Shown in pieces: positions 17,605 to 26,203 of a stretch of DNA of 64,000 bases (positions are counted from its first letter, which is position 1; each line of letters opens with the position of its first letter). Both the position numbers and the translations under genes were made by a program. Origin of the DNA: JADMJV01 sp964649085 (GTDB taxonomy: Bacteria; Vulcanimicrobiota; Xenobia; Xenobiales; JADMJV01). A model generated the notes under the pieces. The model was not told where the DNA came from. It did not search any database and saw nothing but the letters and a program-made list of their open reading frames with translations. The stretch is taken from positions 51,393-115,392 of the forward strand of contig CAZYPN010000017.1 in NCBI GenBank assembly GCA_964649085.1. The letters run 5' to 3'.

Positions 17605-19586
17605 TACTTGCAATAAGGACGAAGCTGCAGAATGACGATGCCTTCATCGTCGATCAGCCACTCGATGTCGACCGGATCGTTGAAAGTGTAGTTGGGCGAG
17701 AAGTGCGATTGCAGCAGGCGACCGGCGAAAGCCAGCTTCTGCAGCAACTCTTTATCGTCCACTCCGATGTCTTCATCGGCGCTGCCCAACGACAGGGTGC
17801 GACCGCCGCCTTCCACCGTGTTGTAGACATATTGCAGGGGCAACTCAACGCCGTGCACCACACTGTCGACCGAGTGGGTTGAGACGTTGACGTAGACATT
17901 GCGAAAGTCGTTGGGGTTCAGGGGGTTGGTAGTCACCAGCACGCCGCCCAGCCGGGCCGGCATCTCTTCCTGAATGATGACGCCCATCCAGCAGTCATCG
18001 AGGGAGATGCCCACCTCCTGGCGCAGACGCACCGAACGGGGGCTGACCAGCGAGGCCCACACCTCCTTGATGCTCTGGAAGATGTTCTCGGCGGTGGTCT
18101 GGTGGTTGAGCGACTCGTAGATGCCGGCCGCCGAGAAACTCTCGAGGTCCTCGGCATTGGACGAACTGCGCACCACAAAGCTGGAGACTCCGGCCAGATT
18201 GTTGGCGATCATCGAGTCGATCGATTCGCGCATTTTGTCGCTCATGCGCAGGTTGCGCATCATGTTCATCAAGGTCAGGCAGAGCGGTTCGATTTCGCGT
18301 GCATTCAGTTCCAAGGCCATTTTGAGCTTGCCCAGCATCTGCTGAATCTTGGGACTGGTTTCCAGAAACTCCTGATTCAACCCGAAGGGCAAGGCGATTC
18401 CGCGCGGCACCCGGATGGTCTGGCGCAGAAACTCGATGGCCTTGCGATTGAGCAGGGCGTTGTCCAGAGATTCCTGCTCCGAGAGCCCCAGATACTTGCC
18501 AATGTAGGGCAGCAAATTGGGACGGGGTGCCCGACGAATCTTATAGAAGCCCAGCAATCGCTCGGATCCGTGATCGAGTACGTGGCGCAGTTCCCCCAGA
18601 TGAGCTGCCTTGGTGCCATAGCGAAAGCGATCGGTCAACCGCAAGTCCTCGAGGCAGGCGATGGGTACGTTCTGGGTTTCCGGCTCCTCCAACACAATGC
18701 GCTGCACCACCCAGGCCGGTCGCACAATTTCGCTGGCGGGGGGCTCGTCAGCGGGTTGCAGGTGAGCCCCTGGAGCCTCGAGTTCGACCGCATACTCGAC
18801 CCAGCGCTCGTGCAGTCCCTGCTGGCTGAGTTGGTTCATAATGCCGATCTGGACGCAGTTGGGAATTTGCCAGCCGTGGGCCAGCACGTTGGTGTGAGAA
18901 AGTGGGGTGGTGTGGGCGGCGTTGATGATGCCCGACAGCCGGGGAATATCGTCGGGCACCCGCTCCATCACGATGATGTCGTACCACTCCAGCGTGCTGC
19001 GCGACTGTCGATAGTGATTCTCGCTGGCAAAGGCCCGGATGCGGCCGCGCACCTTGCCGGGGTTGAGGGCGATGAAGTCAGCCGCGGCGTGCAGCTCATA
19101 GCTGTAAATGCGCGGCAGCACGTCTTTGCTCAGGCTTTGAGCAATGGCTTCCTGACCATGATTAGCGGGTTTGAACAGGAAGGGCAGCACCGGGTCAAGA
19201 TGGGTTCGCAGGGTGCGATAGAACTCCAAGACCATGGCCTGGTCCATGGAGTCAACCTCGACCGTTTCCAGAGTGAAAAATCGTTCGCCCTTACGATGCA
19301 GCGCCAGCGTGCCGAAGTAGAAGGGACGGTCGGAGCTCTGGTAGACGCTCTGGTTGAACTCGTCGATGCGCTTGTCCAGCTCCTCTTTGGGCGTTTGCAG
19401 CACCTGCTCGGCCACATAGTCGGAGTGAAACTGATAGCGTCGGTTGTTAATAAAGTGCACCTTGCCCGAAGGGCGCTCGACGACCACCTTGACGAACGGA
19501 TAGCCAGCCAGATACCCCGACAGTTGCCGAAAGGCTTCCAGCGTGAGCCTCTGGCCCACGATTCCGGCAATATCGTCCATATCCAT
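17604..19586 (-). CDS. PEP/pyruvate-binding (PPDK_N) protein with permuted swivelling-His domain
   Basis: A 660-residue protein of the dikinase superfamily. A phosphohistidine-type segment (HTTPLSHTNVLAHGWQIPNC, ~residue 225-245) precedes the ATP-grasp domain, which shows RSSSNAEDLESFSAAGIYES (~residue 475-495) and ends DIEWLIDDEGIVILQLRPY. This order, His domain before ATP-grasp, is that of glucan water dikinases; PEP synthase has the reverse. No C-terminal PEP-binding barrel is present. It may phosphorylate a glucan or another acceptor. It is cotranscribed with the MFS gene. Confidence 0.8.
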   Translation of the reverse strand: MDMDDIAGIVGQRLTLEAFRQLSGYLAGYPFVKVVVERPSGKVHFINNRRYQFHSDYVAEQVLQTPKEELDKRIDEFNQSVYQSSDRPFYFGTLALHRKGERFFTLETVEVDSMDQAMVLEFYRTLRTHLDPVLPFLFKPANHGQEAIAQSLSKDVLPRIYSYELHAAADFIALNPGKVRGRIRAFASENHYRQSRSTLEWYDIIVMERVPDDIPRLSGIINAAHTTPLSHTNVLAHGWQIPNCVQIGIMNQLSQQGLHERWVEYAVELEAPGAHLQPADEPPASEIVRPAWVVQRIVLEEPETQNVPIACLEDLRLTDRFRYGTKAAHLGELRHVLDHGSERLLGFYKIRRAPRPNLLPYIGKYLGLSEQESLDNALLNRKAIEFLRQTIRVPRGIALPFGLNQEFLETSPKIQQMLGKLKMALELNAREIEPLCLTLMNMMRNLRMSDKMRESIDSMIANNLAGVSSFVVRSSSNAEDLESFSAAGIYESLNHQTTAENIFQSIKEVWASLVSPRSVRLRQEVGISLDDCWMGVIIQEEMPARLGGVLVTTNPLNPNDFRNVYVNVSTHSVDSVVHGVELPLQYVYNTVEGGGRTLSLGSADEDIGVDDKELLQKLAFAGRLLQSHFSPNYTFNDPVDIEWLIDDEGIVILQLRPYCK

Positions 19587-19647
19587 GCCTGGGATTGTTT
19601 GTGTTCAGCTCAGGGGGTCCTGCCGCCGGCCCGGCGAACTGGGGGCG

Positions 19648-20376
19648 ATGGCATCGGCATTCTTAGGTGAACTCCTGGGGACCATGGTCCTCATCTTACT
19701 GGGCAACGGCGTGGTAGCTGGCGTGCTGCTCAACAAATCCAAAGCCCAGAACGCGGGCTGGATCGTCATCACGGCGGGCTGGGCCCTGGCGGTGATGTGC
19801 GGGGTGTTCGTCTGCATCGCCAGCGGGGGCGCCGACGCCCATCTGAATCCGGCCGTCACCCTGGCCTTCGCCGCACTGAGCGGCGATTTTTCCAAGGTGG
19901 CCACCTACATCCCGGCCCAGATGCTGGGGGCCATCGTGGGAGCTACCCTGGTGTGGCTGCACTACCTGCCCCACTGGGCTGAAACCGAAGAATCCGACCT
20001 GAAGCTGGCCTGTTTCTCCACCGGACCGGCCATCCGCCAGCCTCTGCCGAACCTGCTCTCCGAAGTGATTGCCACCTTCGTGCTGTTTCTGGTGGTCTGG
20101 GCCATCTTTTCCAGCCGCGTCAGCAGCGGCCTCGCCCCTGGCCTGGGCCCGGCTCTGGTGGGCGCGCTGGTGTGGGGTCTGGGCCTGTCGCTGGGCGGAC
20201 CCACCGGCTACGCCCTGAACCCGGCCCGCGACCTGGGGCCGCGCATCGCCCACAGCTTGCTGCCCATCGCCGGCAAGGGCTCGGGCGACTGGGCCTACGC
20301 CTGGATTCCCGTGGTCGGGCCCTGCCTGGGCGCGGTGGTGGCGGCGCTGCTCATTCGAGGGCTGGGCCTGAACTAA
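19648..20376 (+). CDS. glpF: aquaglyceroporin (GlpF-like MIP channel)
   Basis: A 242-residue inner-membrane channel. It has both half-helix signatures, HLNPAVTLAFA and YALNPARDLGPR; the Asp after NPAR is typical of glycerol-conducting members. The start is ATG 19648, where MASAFLGELLGTMVLILLGNG matches the usual N-terminus; the longer frame overlaps the divergent dikinase gene. No glycerol kinase gene is adjacent. The exact solute cannot be read from sequence alone. Confidence 0.93.
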   Translation: MASAFLGELLGTMVLILLGNGVVAGVLLNKSKAQNAGWIVITAGWALAVMCGVFVCIASGGADAHLNPAVTLAFAALSGDFSKVATYIPAQMLGAIVGATLVWLHYLPHWAETEESDLKLACFSTGPAIRQPLPNLLSEVIATFVLFLVVWAIFSSRVSSGLAPGLGPALVGALVWGLGLSLGGPTGYALNPARDLGPRIAHSLLPIAGKGSGDWAYAWIPVVGPCLGAVVAALLIRGLGLN

Positions 20377-20398
20377 CCTCACAGATTCGAGTCGGTCC

Positions 20399-20447
20399 TT
20401 GACAGCGCCCCGTATTTAACCTAATAGTTAATTATCCGATTGGTTAA
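20399..20447 (+). promoter_or_regulatory. promoter and inverted-repeat operator of the ArsR-type operon
   Basis: A perfect -35 TTGACA (20399-20404) lies 17 bp ahead of TAATAG. The -10 region is overlapped by an inverted repeat, TTAACC (20416-20421) and GGTTAA (20442-20447), with the inner extension AAT/ATT imperfect. The position, just before the ArsR-family gene, fits autorepression. Confidence 0.55.
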
Positions 20448-20453
20448 ATTTGC

Positions 20454-20795
20454 ATGAAAGATCCTCTCAGTCTGTTGTTCTCGGCTCTGGCCGACCCCAC
20501 CCGGCGCGCGCTGCTGGCGCGCCTCAAGCAGGGGGAGGCCAGCGTTTCCGAGCTGGCCGAGCCCTTTCTCAACTCGATGAGCCTGCCAGCGCTGACCAAG
20601 CACCTCAAGGTGTTGGAACACGCGGGGTTGATTCACAAATCGCGGGAGGCACAGTGGCGACACTGCAAACTCAACGGCAAGGCCCTCCAGGAAGCCGCTG
20701 AGTGGATGGAGCCGTTTCGCGAGTATTGGGAAGAGAGCTTTGACCGATTGGAAGCCTACCTGGAAGAGATTCAGCAAGGAGACTGCCATGAATGA
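20454..20795 (+). CDS. ArsR-family transcriptional regulator
   Basis: A 113-residue winged-helix repressor: SALADPTRRALLARL, the helix-turn-helix SVSELAEPF...LPALTKHLKVLEHAGLI, and a wing HKSREAQWRHCKLN. No metal-binding Cys pair (CVC) is visible, so it belongs to the non-metal subgroup commonly paired with AHSA1/SRPBCC proteins. It overlaps the following AHSA1 gene by 8 bp. The inverted repeat overlapping its promoter is the likely operator. Confidence 0.92.
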   Translation: MKDPLSLLFSALADPTRRALLARLKQGEASVSELAEPFLNSMSLPALTKHLKVLEHAGLIHKSREAQWRHCKLNGKALQEAAEWMEPFREYWEESFDRLEAYLEEIQQGDCHE

Positions 20796-21723
20796 ACTGC
20801 ACCTGACCCGCGTCTATCGGGCCCCTCGAAACCTGGTTTGGAAGGTGTGGACCGACCCGGAACACGTCGGGCGCTGGTGGGGTCCAAGGGGCTTCACTCT
20901 GACCCATCACAGCAAGGAGCTGCGGGTTGGAGGAAGCTGGGTGTACACTATGCACGGCCCCGACGGCAAAGACTACCCGAATACGACCCGCTATCTTGAG
21001 GTCATCGAGGGGGAGAAGCTGGTTTACGACCACGGCAGCGACGGCACCAGCAAACCGCTGTTTCGCGTGACCGTCACTTTCCACGACGTTCCCCAAGGCA
21101 CGCGAATGGAAATGACGATGGCCTTTGAGAGCGCCGAGGCCGCCCGAGCCACCGGTGAGTTCGTTCGCAAAGCCGGCGGCAACGCCACCTGGGACCGTCT
21201 GGCTGAATATCTCGACCGACAGGTTCTGGGTATCGACACCTTTGTCATCCAGCGCAGCTTTGCCGCCACGCCGGAAAGGCTCTTTGGGCTTTGGACCCAG
21301 GCCGATCACCTGGCCCGCTGGCTCCCCCCCACGGGGGCCACCATGAAAGTGCTTGCGGCCGACATTCGCACCGGTGGCTCGCTGCACTATCGGATGGACC
21401 ATCCCGCCGGCACCCTGTTCGGAGTATTCGATTATCTCGAACTGAACGCGCCCGAGCGAATCAGTTACCTTCAGCGATTTAGCGACGAGCAGCAAGGCCC
21501 CGGGAAACACCCCATGTTGCCGGTCTTCCCAAACCAACTACGCACCGACGTGCTGTTCAGTTTGGAAAGTCCCGGGCAGACACGGGTACGCCTCAGCTTC
21601 CGCCCCGAAGGCGAAGTAAGCCAGCAGGAGCTGGAGGCCTTCCTTAGGACTCGAGATAGTATGACGCCTGGCTGGAACGGTAGCTTTGACAAGCTGGATG
21701 CCCTCCTGGAAGCTCAGGATTGA
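20788..21723 (+). CDS. tandem AHSA1/SRPBCC domain protein
   Basis: A 311-residue protein with two START-like ligand-binding domains. Each begins with the family signature: LTRVYRAPRNLVWKVWTDPEHVGRWWGP at the N-terminus and IQRSFAATPERLFGLWTQADHLARWL at about residue 150. Single-domain versions are the norm, so this is an internal duplication or fusion. The ligand is unknown. Cotranscribed with the ArsR gene, whose activity it may modulate or whose signal it may handle. Confidence 0.88.
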   Translation: MNELHLTRVYRAPRNLVWKVWTDPEHVGRWWGPRGFTLTHHSKELRVGGSWVYTMHGPDGKDYPNTTRYLEVIEGEKLVYDHGSDGTSKPLFRVTVTFHDVPQGTRMEMTMAFESAEAARATGEFVRKAGGNATWDRLAEYLDRQVLGIDTFVIQRSFAATPERLFGLWTQADHLARWLPPTGATMKVLAADIRTGGSLHYRMDHPAGTLFGVFDYLELNAPERISYLQRFSDEQQGPGKHPMLPVFPNQLRTDVLFSLESPGQTRVRLSFRPEGEVSQQELEAFLRTRDSMTPGWNGSFDKLDALLEAQD

Positions 21724-21748
21724 ATGGACTGCAGAAGACGATTATAAT
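21720..21748 (+). promoter_or_regulatory. promoter of the toxin-antitoxin operon
   Basis: TTGAAT and a perfect TATAAT are separated by 17 bp. The -10 ends 33 bp before the antitoxin ATG. AT-rich near-repeats around it (ATTATAATAACGATTA) could be an AbrB-type operator. Confidence 0.65.
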
Positions 21749-21781
21749 AACGATTAGACTACACCGAGAGAGAATCCCAAG

Positions 21782-22009
21782 ATGCTGCCACTGAAAATCA
21801 CCAAGGTGGGTTCCTCCGCCGGCCTCGTTCTGAGCAAAGAAGCTCTGGCGCACCTGAAAGCCCAGCAAGGCGACATTCTGTACTTGACTGAGGCTCCGGG
21901 GGGTGGATATCGGATCACACCCTACAGCCCTGATTTTGAACGTCAGATCCAGCTGGCGGAATCGATCATGCACGACGACCGAGAAATCCTACGCGCTCTG
22001 GCGCAGTAG
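21782..22009 (+). CDS. AbrB/MazE-like antitoxin
   Basis: A 75-residue protein with an N-terminal swapped-hairpin DNA-binding domain (LKITKVGSSAGLVLSKEALAHL) and an acidic C-terminus that would bind the toxin. This is the antidote type regularly paired with Doc. The Doc gene starts one base after its stop codon. It should neutralise the toxin and autoregulate the operon. Confidence 0.9.
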   Translation: MLPLKITKVGSSAGLVLSKEALAHLKAQQGDILYLTEAPGGGYRITPYSPDFERQIQLAESIMHDDREILRALAQ

Positions 22010-22010
22010 A

Positions 22011-22391
22011 ATGTCCTGGCGATGGATAGGTAAGGATGTTGCCTACGCCGTTCATGATCGACAGTTGGCGGAGCACGGAGGGAAGGACGGGCTCCGCGAT
22101 GCGGGCCTGATCGAATCAGCCCTGGCACGACCGGTCAATTTGGCAAACTACGGCGAACCGGACGGCGCCGCTCTAGCGGCGTGCTACGCCTACGGAATCG
22201 CGAAGAACCACGGCTTCATGGATGGCAATAAACGCACCGCCTGGGTCCTGGCCCGGCTTTTTTTATTGGACAACGGTCTGCGACTGAGCTTCGATCCGAT
22301 CGACGCGATCCGAACCATGGAACGCGTGGCCGGAGGTTCCCTAGACGAGGACGCGCTGGCTCAATGGTTCCGCGAACGCCTCAGCCCCTGA
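22011..22391 (+). CDS. doc: Doc-type toxin (Fic fold)
   Basis: A 126-residue death-on-curing toxin. The family motif HxFxDGNKR appears as NHGFMDGNKRTAWVL; Doc enzymes phosphorylate elongation factor Tu. The N-terminal segment VHDRQLAEHGGKDGLRDAGLIESAL is typical. The start ATG 22011 is 1 bp after the antitoxin stop. All key residues are present, so the module looks intact. Confidence 0.93.
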   Translation: MSWRWIGKDVAYAVHDRQLAEHGGKDGLRDAGLIESALARPVNLANYGEPDGAALAACYAYGIAKNHGFMDGNKRTAWVLARLFLLDNGLRLSFDPIDAIRTMERVAGGSLDEDALAQWFRERLSP

Positions 22392-22398
22392 GGGCGCC

Positions 22399-23097
22399 TC
22401 AAGGTCGCCCCTTCAGGTCCGACCCATCGGGCAACCGCAAGCAATAGCCCAGACCGGCCACCGTATGGAGCAGGCGCGTGGGCCGGCCCTCGTCGAGTTT
22501 GCGGCGCAGGTAGCGAATGAAGACGTCGACGACATTGGACCCGCCACCATAGTCGCTGGGCCAGCAACGGCTGAGAATCTGACTGCGGCTGAGGGGAACG
22601 CCCGGGTGATGCATCAGGTACTCCAGCAGGGCATACTCTCGAGGGCTCAGCGCCAGAAGTTGACCCGAGCGCCGAACCTCACGGCTCTGAGTGTCCAGTT
22701 CGAGGTTGGCCAGCCTCAGCACCCGCTGACGTCCCTGGTGGGAGCGGCGCAGCAGGCTGCTGAGCCGGGCCAGCAATTCGGGAAACTCGAAGGGCTTGGT
22801 CAAATAGTCATCGGCCCCGCAGTCGAAGCCCACCAACTTGTCCTGCAGCGTATCTTTGGCCGTAAGCATCAAAACCGGCGTTCCCACCTGACGCTGGCGA
22901 AGTTCTCGGCACAACTCAAACCCGCTACGACGGGGTAGCATCACGTCGAGGACCAGCACGTCATACTCGCCACTGGCAGCCAACATCAGCCCGGCCTCAC
23001 CCTCGCAGGCGTGGTCAACCCAGCAACCGGCTTCTTGCAGTCCGGCGCGCAGCACTTCGCCCAAACTGGGCTCATCCTCGACCAGCAACACTTTCAC
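22399..23097 (-). CDS. OmpR/PhoB-family response regulator
   Basis: A 232-residue two-component regulator. The receiver domain has acidic pocket LLVEDEPSLGE, phospho-acceptor Asp in VLVLDVMLPRRSG, Thr in LMLTAKD and Lys in YLTKPFEF. The C-terminal winged helix has SPREYALLEYLM and VVDVFIRYLRRKLD and ends LHTVAGLGYCLR. No histidine kinase gene is adjacent, so it is an orphan here. It lies 20 bp downstream of the adaptor gene, probably in one operon. Confidence 0.93.
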   Translation of the reverse strand: MKVLLVEDEPSLGEVLRAGLQEAGCWVDHACEGEAGLMLAASGEYDVLVLDVMLPRRSGFELCRELRQRQVGTPVLMLTAKDTLQDKLVGFDCGADDYLTKPFEFPELLARLSSLLRRSHQGRQRVLRLANLELDTQSREVRRSGQLLALSPREYALLEYLMHHPGVPLSRSQILSRCWPSDYGGGSNVVDVFIRYLRRKLDEGRPTRLLHTVAGLGYCLRLPDGSDLKGRP

Positions 23098-23117
23098 TCC
23101 GGTGAGTTAACGCAAAC

Positions 23118-24113
23118 TCAGGGGCGGACCTCCAGGGGCGTGCCGTCGACCAGTCGCTCACGACCCTCGTCGACCACCTCTTCATCGCCCTTCAGCCCCT
23201 CGCGTATTTCGGTCCAATCGCGATTGCGAAAGCCGACCTGCACGGGCAGTTTGCGAGCCTTGCCCCCCTCGGCCAGAAAGACCGAATACTTGCCTTTCTC
23301 CTCCAGCACACTGTGGCTGGGCAGCGCCAGCACGCCGCTATGCACCTGCAGCGACAGGGTCAGTCGCACAAACATCCCCGCACGCAGGCGTCGCTCGGGG
23401 TTGTCCAGCTCGACCTCGGCCTGCATACAGCGATCGCTGCCGATCACCCCGGCCACCCGCGAAACCTTGCCCGAAAACACCTCCTCGGGAAAAGCATCGG
23501 CCCGCACCCAGGCAAGCTGGTCCGGCCGCACCCAGGGCGCCTCGCTTTCGGGCACCTGGGTGGTCACCCGCAGGCGCCGGTCGTCGACCAGTTCCAGGAA
23601 AGGCTGAGTGGCCCCCTGAGCACTGCCGGCCGAACTTTGCACCAGGGCCCCGGGATGCAAATGACGGCGGCTGATCACCCCCGCAAAGGGAGCGCGTATC
23701 TCGCTGTAGGCCAGCCAATCTTGGGCCATGAGCTGATCCTGAGAGCGCGCCTCGCCCTCCAGACCCACAGCCTGGCTCTGGGCGCCCAGCGCCTGGGAGC
23801 GGCTCTGACCGGCCTGACTCTGCTGCTGTAAGGCCCGAGCCTGCAGCTGCAGGGCCTGCTGCTGCTGCTCGGCGCGCGCCGCTTCGGCGCGGGCAGCCTC
23901 GACCTGGCGGGCGCTCTCGGGCACCTCCAGACGCGCCAGCAACTGACCCTCGCGCACGCGATCGCCGATGTCGACGTTTACTTCCTTCAGCAGCCCCGAC
24001 ACCTTGGCGTGCAACCGGGCCTCGCGCCAGGGCCTTGCCTCGGCCGGAAGTTCGACGGTGCGGTGCACTTCACGCCTCAACGGCCGCACCAGCTTGACCG
24101 CCTGAGGCGGCAA
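23118..24113 (-). CDS. HlyD/RND-type periplasmic adaptor protein
   Basis: A 331-residue membrane-fusion-protein homologue. The lipoyl halves are visible as ARLHAKVSGLLKEVNVDIGDRVREGQLLARLEVPE-type sequence and YSEIRAPFAGVISRR. Between them is a Gln/Ala-rich hairpin coil, and after them beta-barrel segments (RAGMFVRLTL). It would normally bridge an RND or ABC pump to an outer-membrane channel. No signal peptide or lipobox can be read from the TTG start, and no pump gene is adjacent. The frame continues upstream to the UspA stop codon, so the true N-terminus is uncertain. Confidence 0.8.
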   Translation of the reverse strand: MPPQAVKLVRPLRREVHRTVELPAEARPWREARLHAKVSGLLKEVNVDIGDRVREGQLLARLEVPESARQVEAARAEAARAEQQQQALQLQARALQQQSQAGQSRSQALGAQSQAVGLEGEARSQDQLMAQDWLAYSEIRAPFAGVISRRHLHPGALVQSSAGSAQGATQPFLELVDDRRLRVTTQVPESEAPWVRPDQLAWVRADAFPEEVFSGKVSRVAGVIGSDRCMQAEVELDNPERRLRAGMFVRLTLSLQVHSGVLALPSHSVLEEKGKYSVFLAEGGKARKLPVQVGFRNRDWTEIREGLKGDEEVVDEGRERLVDGTPLEVRP

Positions 24114-24158
24114 CGGCAGCGCAGGGTTAGCCGCAGGCGAATGGTCAAGACAACGGCC

Positions 24159-24578
24159 TCAGGCCGACAGCGGCTGACGACTTTGCTCGTGCTGCAAGTG
24201 GGTTTTGACCACCGTCACCGGACAGGGGGCCAGCCGCACCACCGCCTCGGCCACGCTGCCGAACACTTGACGCGCCAGCCCGGTGCGCCCGTGGGAACTG
24301 AGCAACACCAGATCGGCCTTCATCTCTGCGGCGGTCTGGACGATGACCTCGGCCGGCTTGCCGAAACGCACCATGGCCTCGGTATCCAGGCCTTCGTAGT
24401 GAGCCTCCTGGTTCACTTGAAAGAGATATTGGGCCGCTTCGTGCTCGCCCCCGGGGTCGACTACCCGCAGAAAGATGAGATGAGACTGACACAGCCGGGC
24501 CAGTTCGGCCGCGTGCTCGGCGGCTAGCTCGGCCAGCGGCGAGCCGTCCAGGGGGACGATGATACGTTGATAGGGCAT
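24159..24578 (-). CDS. universal stress protein (UspA family)
   Basis: A 139-residue protein with the UspA fold: N-terminal YQRIIVPLDGSPLAELA, and the ATP-binding loop in LLSSHGRTGLARQVFGSVAEAVVR, matching G-x2-G-x9-G(S/T). ATG 24578 is preferred because conservation starts at MPYQRII. Its TGA is in the same frame as the downstream adaptor gene, 45 bp apart. Confidence 0.9.
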   Translation of the reverse strand: MPYQRIIVPLDGSPLAELAAEHAAELARLCQSHLIFLRVVDPGGEHEAAQYLFQVNQEAHYEGLDTEAMVRFGKPAEVIVQTAAEMKADLVLLSSHGRTGLARQVFGSVAEAVVRLAPCPVTVVKTHLQHEQSRQPLSA

Positions 24579-24655
24579 GGTCCGGGGTTCTCGTTTGAGG
24601 CCCTGGAGCCCTGGCCCAAAGACCACCGAACGGCCCGGGCGCCGGTCCACAGGTT

Positions 24656-25378
24656 GTGCTGGCATCGCCGCGACGAAACAACAGGTTTACGGCCGTGCTC
24701 CTAGAACCGAAGGGCTTTGTGCACAACAACATCGGGGAATCCTTCGACCGAGTGCTTGCCGGGCTCGACCCCCGAATAACCCTGGCCGACAATCGCCGTT
24801 GTTGCCGGGCCGGCAAACGCTACTGTGCGCTCACGGAAGGAACCTGCTGCAGGGAATCCGACAGTTCGTCCGTCCTCTTACTCGAGTTCTGGGACGGCGG
24901 CGTGGTAATGGGTCAATGTTCGACGGCCTCTCTGGAAAGCGCTGCGCGAGCGCTCCACTCCTGGGTGGCTCGAGCCTTGCCATTGGGGAAGATGAAAGAG
25001 GCACATCCCGAGTTCAGGACACTGCCCGATGCCTGGGGATTTGAGCAAGGCGACGAGGTGGAACAGCGCTGGCAAGACTACCTCCAAAACTCGGATGAGT
25101 GGCCGCATATGGCTCCCTTCCTCGAGGCGGCTGCCGCCAACCCAACCCTGAGGGGGCTCTTTCCATTTTTCAGCATGCAGACGCTGCGATTCAGCCTCTG
25201 CACGGATTTCCCATACCGGTGTCTACCTCCGAAGGTGCGGGCCTTCCAACCCGGTCGCTTCCAAGTCAACCAGGGGGATACGCTTCTGGGCATTGGAGAT
25301 GCGAACCAGGCCATAGCGATTGTGCTGCGCCACTTACCTCCAGCTCCGGGGCGGGCGGTCCGAAGAAGAATTGACTGA
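24656..25378 (+). CDS. hypothetical protein, possibly DUF6193-like
   Basis: A 240-residue protein. The central part (WDGGVVMGQCSTASLESAARALHSWV) resembles DUF6193 proteins, but this is a memory-based, low-certainty match. The N-terminal half has several Cys (RRCCRAGKRYCALTEGTCC). GTG 24656 overlaps the leader of the divergent UspA gene, so a later GTG at about 24693 may be the real start. The function is unknown. Confidence 0.5.
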   Translation: MLASPRRNNRFTAVLLEPKGFVHNNIGESFDRVLAGLDPRITLADNRRCCRAGKRYCALTEGTCCRESDSSSVLLLEFWDGGVVMGQCSTASLESAARALHSWVARALPLGKMKEAHPEFRTLPDAWGFEQGDEVEQRWQDYLQNSDEWPHMAPFLEAAAANPTLRGLFPFFSMQTLRFSLCTDFPYRCLPPKVRAFQPGRFQVNQGDTLLGIGDANQAIAIVLRHLPPAPGRAVRRRID

Positions 25379-25399
25379 ACGCAGGTAGTCCCCCGGCCG

Positions 25400-25511
25400 G
25401 GATTGTGGCGATTTTCTGCCTCATTGTGGCGATTACAACGCCACATGCGCCCCCCGGAGCCAGGATTGTGGCGGCTTTCTGCCTCATTGTGGCGACTACA
25501 ACACCCCATGC
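25400..25511. repeat. two imperfect 49-bp direct repeats
   Basis: Copies at 25400-25448 and 25463-25511 differ at only a few positions. Each contains ATTGTGGCG twice, so that word occurs four times in about 90 bp. They lie 110 bp ahead of grpE, between it and the preceding gene. Confidence 0.75.
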
Positions 25512-25621
25512 CAGCCCCGGGCCCCTGGACCCTCTAACATAATTCTAACAGTGCACATACATCGAAAATCGACGGCCTTGGTATATTGTGCCTCGAGGTA
25601 ACAACTCGGGAGGATTCAAGG

Positions 25622-26179
25622 ATGGAAGAGCAAGAGGCGGTTCAAGCCGAAGCACCGGCGGAATCGCCAGAGGTGATCGAAGAAAGTGAGCACCTGCGCC
25701 AGGAACTTTCCCTGGCCCAGTCTCAGGTCTCGGAACTGAAAGAGCATGTGTTGAGCATCTCGGCAGAGTTCGAGAACTTTCGACGACGCCAACAAGAAGA
25801 GCAAAAACGCCGTCAGGTGTTGATGAAGGAGGAGCTGTTCCGCGAACTTCTTCCTCTGGTCGACAATCTCGACCGCAGCCTCGACGCGGCCCGCCAGAGC
25901 CAGGCTCTGGACGCGTTGTTGAAAGGTGTAGAGATGATTCGTCGGGGTTTCGACCGTTTGCTGGAGAGTCACGAGATTCTTCCGATCGACACCAAAGACG
26001 TGCACTTCGATCCCAGTCTTCACGAGGCGATGATGGTGGAGGACCGGGACGATGTTCCCGACCAGACCATCGTCGCAGAACTACAAAAAGGCTACAAAAT
26101 GGGCGACCGCGTGCTGAGGCCCAGCATGGTCAAAGTTGCCCGCAATCATAGCCAGGCCAATACGCCGACCAACGCATAA
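25622..26179 (+). CDS. grpE: nucleotide exchange factor GrpE
   Basis: A 185-residue DnaK co-chaperone that releases ADP. It has a long N-terminal coiled coil (HLRQELSLAQSQVSELKEHV), then FENFRRRQQEEQKRR, then LPLVDNLDRSLDAA. The C-terminal beta domain has VHFDPSLHEAMM and LQKGYKMGDRVLRPSMVKVA. ATG 25622 follows GGGAGG. It heads a grpE-dnaK-dnaJ operon. No hrcA gene or CIRCE element is seen upstream. Confidence 0.96.
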   Translation: MEEQEAVQAEAPAESPEVIEESEHLRQELSLAQSQVSELKEHVLSISAEFENFRRRQQEEQKRRQVLMKEELFRELLPLVDNLDRSLDAARQSQALDALLKGVEMIRRGFDRLLESHEILPIDTKDVHFDPSLHEAMMVEDRDDVPDQTIVAELQKGYKMGDRVLRPSMVKVARNHSQANTPTNA

Positions 26180-26203
26180 GAATTTTGTTCAAGGAGGCCC
26201 AAC

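Noticed and set aside
18102..19670. 522-codon forward frame opposite the dikinase-like gene
   Set aside because: Shadow of a gene with recognisable ATP-grasp motifs.
24114..24161. UspA TGA followed by open frame into the adaptor gene as a second selenocysteine site
   Set aside because: The sequence after the TGA has no conserved redox motif, and UspA is complete at the stop; it is simply a shared frame.
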